DNA of 64,000 nt, from positions 438,001 through 502,000 of the forward strand of contig NZ_SKBR01000001.1 of NCBI RefSeq assembly GCF_013450295.1, in the 5' to 3' direction. Made by a program: the position numbers and the translations under genes. Origin of the DNA: Streptomyces sp. AJS327 (GTDB lineage Bacteria; Actinomycetota; Actinomycetes; Streptomycetales; Streptomycetaceae). Each line of letters starts with the position of its first letter. The first letter of the stretch is position 1. Shown here in pieces: positions 43,354-52,919 of this stretch. The notes under the pieces were generated by a model that saw nothing but the letters and a program-made list of their open reading frames with translations, had not been told where the DNA came from and did no database searches.

Positions 43354-45612
43354 ATGTCCTTCCAGTCCGCGGTGCTTGAGGGCGTCCTCGAACGCATCAC
43401 CTACGCCAATGACGAGACCGGCTACACCGTCGCCCGGGTCGACGGCGGTGGTGGCGGCGAACTGCTCACCGTCGTCGGCTCGCTGCTCGGCGCGCAGGTC
43501 GGTGAGTCCCTGCGGATGGAGGGCCGGTGGGGCTCCCACCCGCAGTACGGCCGCCAGTTCACGGTGGAGAACTACACGACGGTGCTGCCCGCCACCGTGC
43601 AGGGCATCCGCCGCTACCTCGGCTCCGGCCTGATCAAGGGGATCGGCCCGAAGACCGCCGACCGCATCGTCAGCCACTTCGGCACCACCACCCTCGACGT
43701 GATCGACGAGGACGCCGGGCGGCTGATCGAGGTGCCCGGCCTCGGCCCGAAGCGCACCAGCCGGATCGCCGCGGCCTGGGAGGAACAGAAGGCGATCAAG
43801 GAGGTGATGGTCTTTCTCCAGGGCGTCGGCGTCTCCACCTCCATCGCCGTGCGGATCTACAAGAAGTACGGCGACGCCTCCATCTCCGTGGTGCGTAACC
43901 AGCCCTACCGGCTGGCGGCCGACGTGTGGGGCATCGGCTTCCTCACCGCCGACCGGATCGCCCAGGCCGTCGGCATCCCGCACGACAGCCCGGACCGGGT
44001 CAAGGCCGGACTCCAGTACGCCCTCTCCCAGTCCACCGACCAGGGCCACTGTTACCTCCCCGAGGAGCGGCTCATCTCGGACGCGGTGAAGCTGCTCCAG
44101 GTCGACACCGGACTCGTCATCGAGTGCCTGGACGAACTGGCGGCCGAGGAGGAGGGCGTGGTGCGCGAGCGGGTCCCCGACCCGGCCGCCGAGGGCGACC
44201 CGGAGGGCGCCGACCGGATTACCGCCGTCTACCTCGTCCCCTTCCACCGCGCGGAACTCTCCCTCGCCGCCCAGCTCCTCCGGCTCCTGGAGGCCCCGGA
44301 TGACCGCATCCCGCACTTCCACGACGTGGACTGGACGGCGGCGCTCGGCTGGCTCGCCACTCGCACCGGCGCCGAACTCGCGCCCGAGCAGGAGGAGGCC
44401 GTCCGGCTGGCGCTCACCTCCAGGGTCGCGGTGCTGACCGGCGGCCCGGGCTGCGGCAAGTCCTTCACCGTCCGCTCGGTGGTGGAACTGGCCCGCGCCA
44501 AGCGCGCGAAGGTGGTGCTGGCGGCGCCCACCGGCCGGGCCGCCAAGCGGTTGGCCGAGCTGACCGGTGCCGAGGCGTCCACCGTGCACCGGCTGCTGGA
44601 GCTGCGCCCCGGCGGGGACGCCGCGTACGACCGGGACCGGCCGCTCGACGCCGACCTGGTGGTGGTCGACGAGGCGTCGATGCTCGACCTGCTGCTCGCC
44701 AACAAGCTGGTCAAGGCGGTGGCGCCGGGCGCCCACCTGCTGCTGGTGGGCGACGTGGACCAACTCCCCTCGGTGGGCGCCGGGGAGGTGCTGCGGGACC
44801 TGCTCGACGAGCGGGGGCCGATCCCCGCCGTCCGGCTGCGGCGGATCTTCCGGCAGGCCCAGCAGTCGGGTGTGGTGACCAACGCGCACCGCATCAACTC
44901 CGGTACCCCGCCCGTCACCCAGGGGCTGCCGGACTTCTTCCTCTTCCCCGAGGAGGACACCGAGGAGGCCGGGCGGTTGACGGTCGACGTCGCCGCCCGC
45001 CGCGTCCCCGCCAAGTTCGGCCTGGACCCACGCCGGGACGTGCAGGTGCTCGCCCCGATGCACCGTGGCCCGGCGGGCGCGGGCACACTGAACGGCCTGC
45101 TCCAGCAGGCGGTCACCCCGGCCCGTCCGGACCTGCCCGAGAAGCGCTTCGGCGGCCGGATCTTCCGGGTGGGCGACAAGGTCACCCAGATCCGCAACAA
45201 CTACGAGAAGGGCGCGAACGGCGTCTTCAACGGGACGGTCGGCGTGGTCACGGCGCTCAGCCAGGAGGAGCAGACCCTCACCGTCCGCACCGACGAGGAC
45301 GAGGAGGTGGCCTACGACTTCGACGAGCTGGACGAGCTGGCCCACGCCTACGCGGTCACCATCCACCGCTCGCAGGGCAGCGAGTACCCGGCGGTGGTGA
45401 TTCCGGTCACCACCGGAGCCTGGATGATGCTCCAGCGCAATCTGCTCTATACCGCCGTCACCCGGGCGAAGCGCCTGGTGGTGCTGGTCGGCTCGCGCAG
45501 GGCGCTCGGCCAGGCGGTGCGCAGTGTCTCGGCGGGGCGGCGCGGCACGGCGCTCGACCACCGGCTGCGCGACTCCGCCGCCTCAGCGCGCGGCCGAGGG
45601 GGTGACCGGTGA
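43354..45612 (+). CDS. recD2: RecD2-type ATP-dependent DNA helicase
   Basis: A 5'-to-3' superfamily-1B helicase of 752 aa, found without RecBC. The N-terminal OB-like region (1-85) is followed by tandem helix-hairpin-helix motifs (GIGPKTADRIVSHFG, VPGLGPKRTSRIA, VWGIGFLTADRIA), then Walker A GGPGCGKS (363-370), VVVDEASMLD, GDVDQLPSVGAG and the C-terminal HRSQGSEYPAVV and YTAVTRAKRLV. This layout is RecD2, not the RecBCD subunit. ATG 43354 gives the conserved start MSFQSAVLEGVLERITYAN. A TACGGT element ends 6 nt before it, so a leaderless message is possible. Confidence 0.93.
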   Translation: MSFQSAVLEGVLERITYANDETGYTVARVDGGGGGELLTVVGSLLGAQVGESLRMEGRWGSHPQYGRQFTVENYTTVLPATVQGIRRYLGSGLIKGIGPKTADRIVSHFGTTTLDVIDEDAGRLIEVPGLGPKRTSRIAAAWEEQKAIKEVMVFLQGVGVSTSIAVRIYKKYGDASISVVRNQPYRLAADVWGIGFLTADRIAQAVGIPHDSPDRVKAGLQYALSQSTDQGHCYLPEERLISDAVKLLQVDTGLVIECLDELAAEEEGVVRERVPDPAAEGDPEGADRITAVYLVPFHRAELSLAAQLLRLLEAPDDRIPHFHDVDWTAALGWLATRTGAELAPEQEEAVRLALTSRVAVLTGGPGCGKSFTVRSVVELARAKRAKVVLAAPTGRAAKRLAELTGAEASTVHRLLELRPGGDAAYDRDRPLDADLVVVDEASMLDLLLANKLVKAVAPGAHLLLVGDVDQLPSVGAGEVLRDLLDERGPIPAVRLRRIFRQAQQSGVVTNAHRINSGTPPVTQGLPDFFLFPEEDTEEAGRLTVDVAARRVPAKFGLDPRRDVQVLAPMHRGPAGAGTLNGLLQQAVTPARPDLPEKRFGGRIFRVGDKVTQIRNNYEKGANGVFNGTVGVVTALSQEEQTLTVRTDEDEEVAYDFDELDELAHAYAVTIHRSQGSEYPAVVIPVTTGAWMMLQRNLLYTAVTRAKRLVVLVGSRRALGQAVRSVSAGRRGTALDHRLRDSAASARGRGGDR

Positions 45613-45764
45613 AGCTGGAGGGTGCAGGATGTTCCTAGGACGGCACTCCGTGCCATGAAAGAGCCCTTTGGCTGACCCCGAGTGCACCGCACAGCAGTTC
45701 ATGGGGGACAGTGGGGAGAGTCAGGGCACCTCGAAGAAGAGGCACTACGTCGGTGAGGGATGAC

Positions 45765-47063
<1,299 letters not shown>

Positions 47064-47159
47064 GCACGCCGCCGACCGGGCAGGACACACCGCCGGCCGG
47101 TCGGCGAACCGGCGTCGCGCCCCGGTGACTCCGGGGTCGCGGACGGCCACCCCACATAC

Positions 47160-47193
47160 GGAGGGCCCCGATCCACTCGGATCGGGGCCCTCC
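47160..47193 (+). terminator. Terminator of gltA
   Basis: A perfect 15-bp stem (GGAGGGCCCCGATCC and its complement) with a 4-nt ACTC loop lies 97 nt past the stop codon. Confidence 0.92.
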
Positions 47194-47402
47194 GGTTGTG
47201 CGGGAATGTGGGGGAGATGTAAGTCACAGACTTTGGGGGGTAACCATCTCGGGGGGCTGTGTGTCTAACCGGGTGGCGGCGGCCTCCCGGCGGAGCCGTA
47301 GCCATCTGCCGGCCCACCGTTGGGAGTGGGGGGCGGCAGCAGCGGTGCGTGCGGTACGGGAGCGCTGAGCGGCCCTTCCGTACGCCGCGCCGTCGATGAA
47401 CG

Positions 47403-47499
47403 CCCGGCTTGGATCCCGTGGGGGGAATCCAGTCGCCGGGAGACGAAAGCGCCCCGCCGTAGGGCCCGTGGGGGGACCTCACCGGCGGGGCGCCTTTCG
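47403..47499 (-). ncRNA. 6C small RNA (two C6-loop hairpins)
   Basis: On the minus strand two stable hairpins occur in tandem, and both expose the loop TCCCCCCACGGG. The 5' hairpin (47499-47444) has a 16-bp stem with one bulge (CGAAAGGCGCCCCGCCG arm). The 3' hairpin (47440-47403) pairs CCCGGC with GCCGGG and TGGAT with ATCCA. Two neighbouring hairpins with runs of six cytosines in their loops define the actinobacterial 6C RNA, known in Streptomyces, mycobacteria and corynebacteria. The flanks contain no gene: 47064-47402 and 47500-47722 hold only this RNA and two terminators. The exact ends and promoter are not visible. Confidence 0.8.
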
Positions 47500-47612
47500 T
47501 GTGTCCGCGGTCGCCCTTCGGTGGGTGCCCTCGGTGGGCGCCTCTCGACCGTCCCCCGGTCGTCCACCCGCTCCACGTTCCGGCCCTCCGGCCCCTCCGG
47601 GCACACACAAGT

Positions 47613-47646
47613 GGAGCCGCACACTCGACTTGGAGTATGCGGCTCC
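47613..47646 (-). terminator. Terminator of copZ
   Basis: GGAGCCGCATACTC and GAGTGTGCGGCTCC on the minus strand form a 14-bp stem with one wobble or mismatch and a 6-nt loop, 77 nt past the copZ stop. Confidence 0.8.
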
Positions 47647-47722
47647 GCTTGGCTCGCGCGGTGCTGGCTGGGGCGCGCGGTGGCGGTGCCCGGAGGTGGG
47701 GCGCCTGTGCCGCGGCGCTGGC

Positions 47723-47941
47723 TCAGACGCGTCCGGCCAGCTCGTACCCCGCCTCGTCGATCGCCGCGCCGACCGCCGCGTCGTCGGGCTCGCCCGCCGT
47801 GACGATGGTGACCTCCCCGGCGGACGCCACGGCCTTCACCGAGGAGACGCCGTCGATCTCGGAGACCTCCTGGGAGATGGCGGTCTCGCAGTGGCCGCAG
47901 CTCATCCCGGTGACCTTGTAGGTGGTGGTGACGGTGCTCAT
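47723..47941 (-). CDS. copZ: Copper chaperone, heavy-metal-associated domain
   Basis: A 72-aa single HMA domain that carries Cu(I) to an exporter or repressor. The metal site MSCGHC has Cys15 and Cys18, followed by the ferredoxin-like fold (AISQEVSEIDGVSSVKAVAS, VTIVTAGE, IDEAGYEL). AGGAAG lies 5 nt before the ATG. No P-type ATPase is adjacent, which is unusual since copZ is normally paired with copA. A CsoR-type box in its promoter shows it belongs to the copper-stress regulon. A 115-nt leader is predicted. Confidence 0.93.
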   Translation of the reverse strand: MSTVTTTYKVTGMSCGHCETAISQEVSEIDGVSSVKAVASAGEVTIVTAGEPDDAAVGAAIDEAGYELAGRV

Positions 47942-48063
47942 GGGTTCTTCCTCACATGTGTGGTCGTGGCCGGGGCTGCCGCTCCGCCCTCGCTGTCGGT
48001 TCTGCTGGCACGGTGACCGGGGTGCACCGGGCGGAGCCGGGTACCCCGGGGGTTCCGCGTCCG

Positions 48064-48085
48064 ATTTTATACCCCCCAAGGGTAT
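48064..48085 (-). promoter_or_regulatory. CsoR box and promoter of copZ
   Basis: ATACCCCCCAAGGGTAT (48069-48085) matches the Streptomyces CsoR operator pattern ATACCC-n5-GGGTAT. It overlaps TAAAAT (48064-48069 read on the minus strand), a likely -10 element. Cu(I)-free CsoR would block transcription of copZ. Confidence 0.85.
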
Positions 48086-48235
48086 GCGTCATCCCCGGGG
48101 TGCGCTCGGCGTCCCTCGCGGCCCGCCGGGTACCGGTCGTGCGGCGCGGACGGGGCGTGCGTCGGCGGGGGTGCCCGGTGGTCGGGGGTGCCCGGTGGCC
48201 GGGGTGTCCGCCGGTCCGGGGCGCGGTGGCCGGGG

Positions 48236-48430
48236 TCAGTGCTCCCGGCCGTAGCCGGGGCGGCGGGTGACCCAGTGCCGGATGGTGTCCGCGTGCCAGT
48301 AGGGCCTGCCGCCCTCGGTGAGATCGGGCGGCGGCAGCAGTCCGTGCTTCCGGTACGAGCGCACGGTGTCCGGGCGGACGCGAATGTGCGCGGCGATCTC
48401 CCGATACGACCACAGCTCACCGTCGGTCAT
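48236..48430 (-). CDS. Small MerR-like/excisionase-type DNA-binding protein
   Basis: A 64-aa winged-helix protein: ELWSYREIAAHIRVRPDTV, then RSYRKHGLLPPPDLTEGG, forms the recognition helix and wing, and RPYWHADTIRHWVTRRPG the C-terminal helix. It has no sensor or dimerisation domain. It resembles BldC-type and AlpA-type small regulators. GGGAGG lies 9 nt before the ATG. It stands alone between copZ and the iol region, and its target is unknown. Confidence 0.8.
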   Translation of the reverse strand: MTDGELWSYREIAAHIRVRPDTVRSYRKHGLLPPPDLTEGGRPYWHADTIRHWVTRRPGYGREH

Positions 48431-48926
48431 CTCCTGGCACCTCCCACCGGGGCGACTGTTGATCAGTCAACCTCACTCGGTGAACGAGGGGCGGAGCGCT
48501 GTGGGGTGTGGCCGTTGTACGGCTGTGATGGGGAATCCGCCGAACGGTGACCCTTGCCCCGGACTGCCGCACCGCCGGACTGCCGGAGCGGTGGGGCGGT
48601 GGGGCGGTGGGGTGCGGCGGATGGGGCCACCGGGTGACGGGAGGGTGGCGAGCGGGGGCGGGGTGCGCTGGGGGCGTGGTGGACCCGGGCCGTCCGCCGG
48701 GTGTTGGAAGGTCCGGCGGACGGCCCGTCTGCGCGTCAGCACGTCCCCGTACCCCCGTTGGCCCCCGAGGCTCCGTGCTGACACCGGCGAAGACGGGCAC
48801 CCTCGGGGTTCCGGTTCTCTCCGGTCCGCTTCTGTTACGCGCTGTTACGACCGTGGCGAAGTTGTGGCCCCCGGCCGGGAACGGAACCCGATGCCGGGGG
48901 CGCGGCCGGGGTGCGCGGCGGCCGGG
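48431..48926. other. Gene-free spacer before the iol block
   Basis: About 500 bp with GTGGGGCG simple repeats at 48590-48612 and one strong hairpin, listed separately. No gene is visible. Confidence 0.5.
48687..48726 (-). terminator. Hairpin downstream of the iolE-like gene
   Basis: GGGCCGTCCGCCGG and CCGGCGGACGGCCC are exact 14-base arms with a 12-nt loop, 200 nt beyond the stop on the minus strand. Confidence 0.65.
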
Positions 48927-49901
48927 TCAGGCGCCGCAGGAGCGCAGCAGCCGCCGGGTGCGGGTGGCGATCGGCAGCGGCTGGTCCGGGTCGCAGGGGT
49001 ACATGTCCTGCTCGACGATGGCGAACAGGTCGACGTCCAGCTCCCGCGCGGCGTCCAGCACCGGCTCCAACGCCGGTACCCCGCGCGGGGGTTCGCACAT
49101 CACGCCCTGGGCCACGGCCGGTCCGAAGGGCGTCCCGTTCCGCACCACCTCCGCGAGGACGTCCGGATCGACCTGCTTGAGGTGGAGGTAGCCGATCCGC
49201 TCGCCGTAGGTACGGAGCAGCTGGACGCTGTCCCCGCCGCAGTAGGCGTAGTGCCCGGTGTCCAGGCAGAGCCGCACCAGGTCGCGGTCGGTCTCCTCCA
49301 GGAAGCGGGTGACGTGCTCCTCGGTGTCGATGTGGGTGTCGGCGTGCGGGTGCACCACCAGCTCCAGCCCGTACTCCTCCCGCACGCGGTGTGCCAGCCG
49401 CTCCGTGCCGCCGGTCAGCTCCGCCCACTGCGCGTCGGTGAGTTCGGACGGTTCGATCAGCTCGGCCGTCCGGTCGTCCCGCCAGAACGACGGGATGACC
49501 ACCAGGTGCGCGGCGCCCATCGCCTGGGTGAGCGCCGCGACCCGGCTGACGTGCTCCCAGGTCGCGTCCCACACGGCGGGGCCGCGGTGCAGCGAGGTGA
49601 AGACCGTCCCGGCCGAGACGCTGAGGTCGCGGGCCCGCACCTCGTCCGTCAGCCGCGCCGGGTCGGTGGGCAGGTAGCCGTAGGGCCCCAGCTCGATCCA
49701 CTCGTAGCCAGCGGCGGCGACCTCGTCCAGGAAACGCTGCCAGGGCACCTGGTGGGGGTCGTCCGGGAACCAGACGCCCCACGAGTCCGGCGCCGAGCCA
49801 ACGCGGATACGCCCGGACGGACCGGATGTGCCGGACGGGCTGGATGTGCCGGACGGACCGGGGGAGTTGGGGGAGGTGGGCGGGCCGGATGGGCTCGTCA
49901 T
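48927..49901 (-). CDS. IolE/IolH-like TIM-barrel protein, candidate inosose dehydratase
   Basis: A 324-aa barrel protein. The phrase APDSWGVWFPDDPHQVPWQR, then GYEWIELGPYGYLPTDPARL, is the signature of IolE-type 2-keto-myo-inositol dehydratases and close relatives. Metal-ligand candidates are Glu in IELGPYG, His in VVHPHADTH, Asp and His in CLDTGHYAYCGGD, and Glu in AIVEQDMY. Residues 1-30 are a low-complexity Ser/Pro/Gly/Thr repeat absent from normal members. ATG 49901 has AGAGGA 6 nt upstream. It is divergent from iolC, 450 bp away, and forms the left edge of the inositol gene block. Confidence 0.75.
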   Translation of the reverse strand: MTSPSGPPTSPNSPGPSGTSSPSGTSGPSGRIRVGSAPDSWGVWFPDDPHQVPWQRFLDEVAAAGYEWIELGPYGYLPTDPARLTDEVRARDLSVSAGTVFTSLHRGPAVWDATWEHVSRVAALTQAMGAAHLVVIPSFWRDDRTAELIEPSELTDAQWAELTGGTERLAHRVREEYGLELVVHPHADTHIDTEEHVTRFLEETDRDLVRLCLDTGHYAYCGGDSVQLLRTYGERIGYLHLKQVDPDVLAEVVRNGTPFGPAVAQGVMCEPPRGVPALEPVLDAARELDVDLFAIVEQDMYPCDPDQPLPIATRTRRLLRSCGA

Positions 49902-50351
49902 TGCGCGTCCTCTCGTGGGCGTGGATGGGTGCTGGTCGCGCTCGGCGCCCGCGGTCCGCGACCGCCGGTGGGCCGCCTCCCGGTGTTCCAGTCCGCCGTC
50001 CGCCCGGGCGCTCCGTGTGAACGTCCGGGCCATCGTCGTTGGTTCTCCGCCGGTGCTGCTGCTCGTGCCGCTGGTGCAGGTGGTGTCGTTGCCGCCGCCG
50101 GTGTCGCCGTGGGTGCTGTGCTGCCGTGGGTGGGTCGTCTCCCAGTGTCGTCAGCGTCGGGCGCCGGCGTCGAGGGGCGCCCGCCCGGCGGCCGCGTGGC
50201 GTCCACGTCATCCGGTGCGGTGGGGATCGCGCCGGGGGAGTGCGCGGTGGGAACGGGGCGCCGGGTACGGCAACCTGGACGCGGCTGGGCCGGTCCGCTC
50301 CGCGCTGGTCCGGTGGGCGGGGCGGCCACCGGTATCGACGAAGGGGCAGTC
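49902..50351. other. Divergent spacer between the iolE-like gene and iolC
   Basis: 450 bp that should contain the promoters of both arms of the inositol block. Long GTGCTG/GTGTCG-type runs occur near 50050-50130. I could not find a clear palindromic operator or hexamer pair. Confidence 0.5.
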
Positions 50352-51503
50352 ATGACAGAGCCGTTCGAGGTCATCACCATGGGCCGGTCCGGGGTGGACC
50401 TCTACCCCCTCCAGACGGGGGTGGGCCTGGCCCGCGTCGAGACCTTCCAGAAGTTCCTGGGGGGCTCGCCCACCAACGTCGCCGTCGCCGCCGCGCGGTT
50501 GGGGCGGTCCGCCGCGCTGGTGAGCCGGACCGGGCAGGACCCCTTCGGGGAGTACGTGCGCGAGGCGCTGCGCGGCTTCGGCGTAGCTGACCGGTGGGTC
50601 ACCCCCGTACCGCGCTACCCGACGCCCGTCACCTTCTGTGAGGTCTTCCCCCCGGACGACTTTCCGCTGTACTTCTACCGCGAGCCGAAGGCGCCCGACC
50701 TGGAGATCCGCACCCGGGAGCTGGACTTCGCGGCACTCGGTGACGCCCGCGTCCTCTGGATGACCGGCACCGGCCTCTGCGCCCAGCCCAGCCGGAGCGC
50801 CACCCTCGCCGCGCTCGCGCACCGTTCGGACACCGCCGCCACGGCGACCGGACGGGTGGCCACCGTGTTCGACCTCGACTGGCGGCCGATGTTCTGGGAA
50901 CGCGCGGAGCCCGGTCCCGACGGGACCCCCGCCACCGGCGAGGGAAGCGGCCGGACGGACGGCGGGACGGACGCCGCTGTGGCGGGCGGCCCGGACGGCG
51001 GTGCGGCGGACGGTCCGGGCGGTGGGACCGGCGGCGGTGGCGGGAGGGGTGCGCCGGTGGCGGACGCGGGGGAGGTGGCCGAGCGGGCGGTCGCCGAGGC
51101 CCGGCGGCACTACCGGGCGGCTCTGCGGTTCGCCACGGTGGCGGTCGGCAACGTCGCGGAGTGCGCGGTCGCCACCGGCGAACGGGAGCCGGAGGCGTGC
51201 GCCGAGGCGCTGCTGGCCGCCGGGGTGGAACTCGCCGTGGTCAAGCGCGGCCCGGAGGGGGTGCTGGCGCTGCGCCGGGACGGGACGCGCGCCGCCGTAC
51301 CGCCGCACCCCGTGGAGGTGGTGAACGGACTGGGCGCGGGGGACGCCTTCGGCGGCGCGCTCTGCCACGGGCTGCTGGCGGGCTGGGAGCTGGAGTACAC
51401 CCTGCGGTACGCCAACGCGGCGGGCGCGCTGGTCGCCTCGCGGCTGGCCTGCTCCGCCGCGATGCCGGAGCCGTACGAGATCGAGGAGCTGCTGCGCGGC
51501 TGA
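50352..51503 (+). CDS. iolC: 5-dehydro-2-deoxygluconokinase (PfkB family)
   Basis: Phosphorylates 2-deoxy-5-keto-gluconate in the inositol pathway. It is 383 aa, about 50 longer than usual. The N-terminal FEVITMGRSGVDLYPLQTG and FLGGSPTNVAVAAARLG are IolC-specific; motif 2 is NGLGAGDAFGGAL with catalytic Asp331. The extra length is a Gly/Asp/Ala/Thr-rich insertion at about 186-240, between FDLDWRPMFWE and the last domain, probably a loop. ATG 50352 has AAGGGG 5 nt upstream; the very long open frame before it is not coding. It heads the iolC-iolB-iolD-iolA series. Confidence 0.93.
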   Translation: MTEPFEVITMGRSGVDLYPLQTGVGLARVETFQKFLGGSPTNVAVAAARLGRSAALVSRTGQDPFGEYVREALRGFGVADRWVTPVPRYPTPVTFCEVFPPDDFPLYFYREPKAPDLEIRTRELDFAALGDARVLWMTGTGLCAQPSRSATLAALAHRSDTAATATGRVATVFDLDWRPMFWERAEPGPDGTPATGEGSGRTDGGTDAAVAGGPDGGAADGPGGGTGGGGGRGAPVADAGEVAERAVAEARRHYRAALRFATVAVGNVAECAVATGEREPEACAEALLAAGVELAVVKRGPEGVLALRRDGTRAAVPPHPVEVVNGLGAGDAFGGALCHGLLAGWELEYTLRYANAAGALVASRLACSAAMPEPYEIEELLRG

Positions 51504-51563
51504 GCGGAGCCCGGTTGCGGCGGGGCGCCGGTCGGGGTCGGGGGGTGCGAGGTCGGGCCGGAC

Positions 51564-51679
51564 GGCCAGCGGCCAGCGGCCAGTTGTCGGGGCCGGGCGG
51601 TCAGCGGTCAGCGGTCAGTTGTCGGGGTGGGGGGCGCGGGGCCGGGTGTGCGGTCAGCGGTCAGCGGTCGGGGTCGGTG
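51564..51679. repeat. Degenerate 7-bp tandem repeats in the iolC-iolB spacer
   Basis: Three blocks of GGYCAGC heptamers, each ending in CAGTTGTCGGGG or a variant, repeat with a period of about 36 bp. The first block has C and the others T at the variable position. The unit is not part of any gene and I see no protein-coding use. Confidence 0.75.
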
Positions 51680-51797
51680 GCCCGGTGGGCGTGGTGGGGC
51701 GCGCGGTGTGGTGGGTGTGCGCCGGTCGTCCGCGCCCATCGCCCGTCGCGGGGCGTGGTCCGCGATGAGACGGGGACGACGGGGAAGGGTTGACGCC

Positions 51798-52919
51798 ATG
51801 ACGCGGAACAGGCAGGACAGGCGGAGCGGGCGGGACGCACCGGACACCCAGGACGTACAGGGCAACCAGGACGCACGGGACGCACGGGATGAACAGTCGA
51901 CACGCGGCCCGTGGGACGGGCGGGGCCCGCGGGACGGCGCGCGGGGAGCGGGCGCGGGCCCGCCGGGCCACCACCTGCCCGCCGGGAGCGCCGGATCGGG
52001 ACCGTACGCGCTGGACGTCAGCCCGGAGAGCGCGGGGTGGGGCTACTCCTCGCTGCGGGTGCTGGAGCTGCCCGCCGGTGCCCGGCACCGGTTCGCGACC
52101 GGCGGGAGCGAGTGGATCGTGCTCCCGCTGAGTGGCGGCTGCGTGGTCGAGAGCGAGGGGCACCGCTTCGAACTGCACGGGCGCGAGAGCGTGTTCACCG
52201 GGGTGAGTGACTTCGCGTACCTGCCGCGCGACACCGAGGCGGTCCTCGGTGGCCCGCGCCCGGTCCGGCTGGCGCTGGCCGGGGCACGCTGCACGCGGCG
52301 GCTGCCCGCCCGGTACGGGCCCGCCTCCGGCGTCCCCGTCGAACTGCGCGGCGCCGGATCCTGCTCCCGGCAGGTCAACAACTTCGCGGCGGCCGGGGTG
52401 TTCGAGGCGGAGAACCTGATCGCCGTGGAGGTGCTGACCCCGGGCGGCAACTGGTCCTCGTACCCGCCGCACAAGCACGACACGCACCGGCCGGGCGAGG
52501 AGAGCGCGCTGGAGGAGATCTACTACTACGAGTTCGCGCCGCACGGAACGACCGACGGCCTGGGCTACCAGCGGGTCTCGCCGAGCACCCCGGGCGGCTG
52601 CGACGTGCTGGCCGAAGTGCGGGGTGGGGACGCCGTGTTGATCCCCGACGGCTGGCACGGCCCGTCCATCGCCGCGCCGGGCCACGCCATGTACTACCTC
52701 AACGTGATGGCTGGTCCAGGGGTAGATCGCGAGTGGCTTATCTGCGACCATCCGGATCACGCCTGGATTCGCGGTACCTGGCGGGACACCCCGCCCGACC
52801 CCCGGCTTCCGCTGTACGGCGCGCGGGAACCGGAGGTCTCCGCGGGCGCCGCCACGGGGCGGGAGACCCCGGCCGGGGACGCCGGGCCGGGGCCGGAGCG
52901 ACCGGGAGGGGCAGCGTGA
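51798..52919 (+). CDS. iolB: 5-deoxy-glucuronate isomerase
   Basis: Isomerises 5-deoxy-glucuronate to 2-deoxy-5-keto-gluconate. It is 373 aa, against about 270-300 for the family. Two cupin domains are present, with the metal site PPHKHDTH (223-230) and EEIYYYEF (239-246) in the second. Residues 1-65 are a low-complexity extension rich in Asp, Arg, Gln and Gly (repeats of QDAR/RDA type), and the C-terminus has a Pro/Gly-rich tail. ATG 51798 follows GAAGGG. Its stop overlaps the iolD GTG by 4 nt. Confidence 0.93.
   Translation: MTRNRQDRRSGRDAPDTQDVQGNQDARDARDEQSTRGPWDGRGPRDGARGAGAGPPGHHLPAGSAGSGPYALDVSPESAGWGYSSLRVLELPAGARHRFATGGSEWIVLPLSGGCVVESEGHRFELHGRESVFTGVSDFAYLPRDTEAVLGGPRPVRLALAGARCTRRLPARYGPASGVPVELRGAGSCSRQVNNFAAAGVFEAENLIAVEVLTPGGNWSSYPPHKHDTHRPGEESALEEIYYYEFAPHGTTDGLGYQRVSPSTPGGCDVLAEVRGGDAVLIPDGWHGPSIAAPGHAMYYLNVMAGPGVDREWLICDHPDHAWIRGTWRDTPPDPRLPLYGAREPEVSAGAATGRETPAGDAGPGPERPGGAA

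Noticed and set aside
43204..45561. A 785-codon minus-strand frame across recD2
   Set aside because: Shadow of RecD2, low-complexity composition.
48318..50351. In-frame extension of iolC by more than 600 codons
   Set aside because: The extension has no domain, runs antisense through the iolE-like gene, and the ATG at 50352 has a good ribosome-binding site and a conserved N-terminus.
51564..51679. Heptamer repeats as a CRISPR-like array
   Set aside because: The units are only 7 bp, tandem and degenerate, with no unique spacers.
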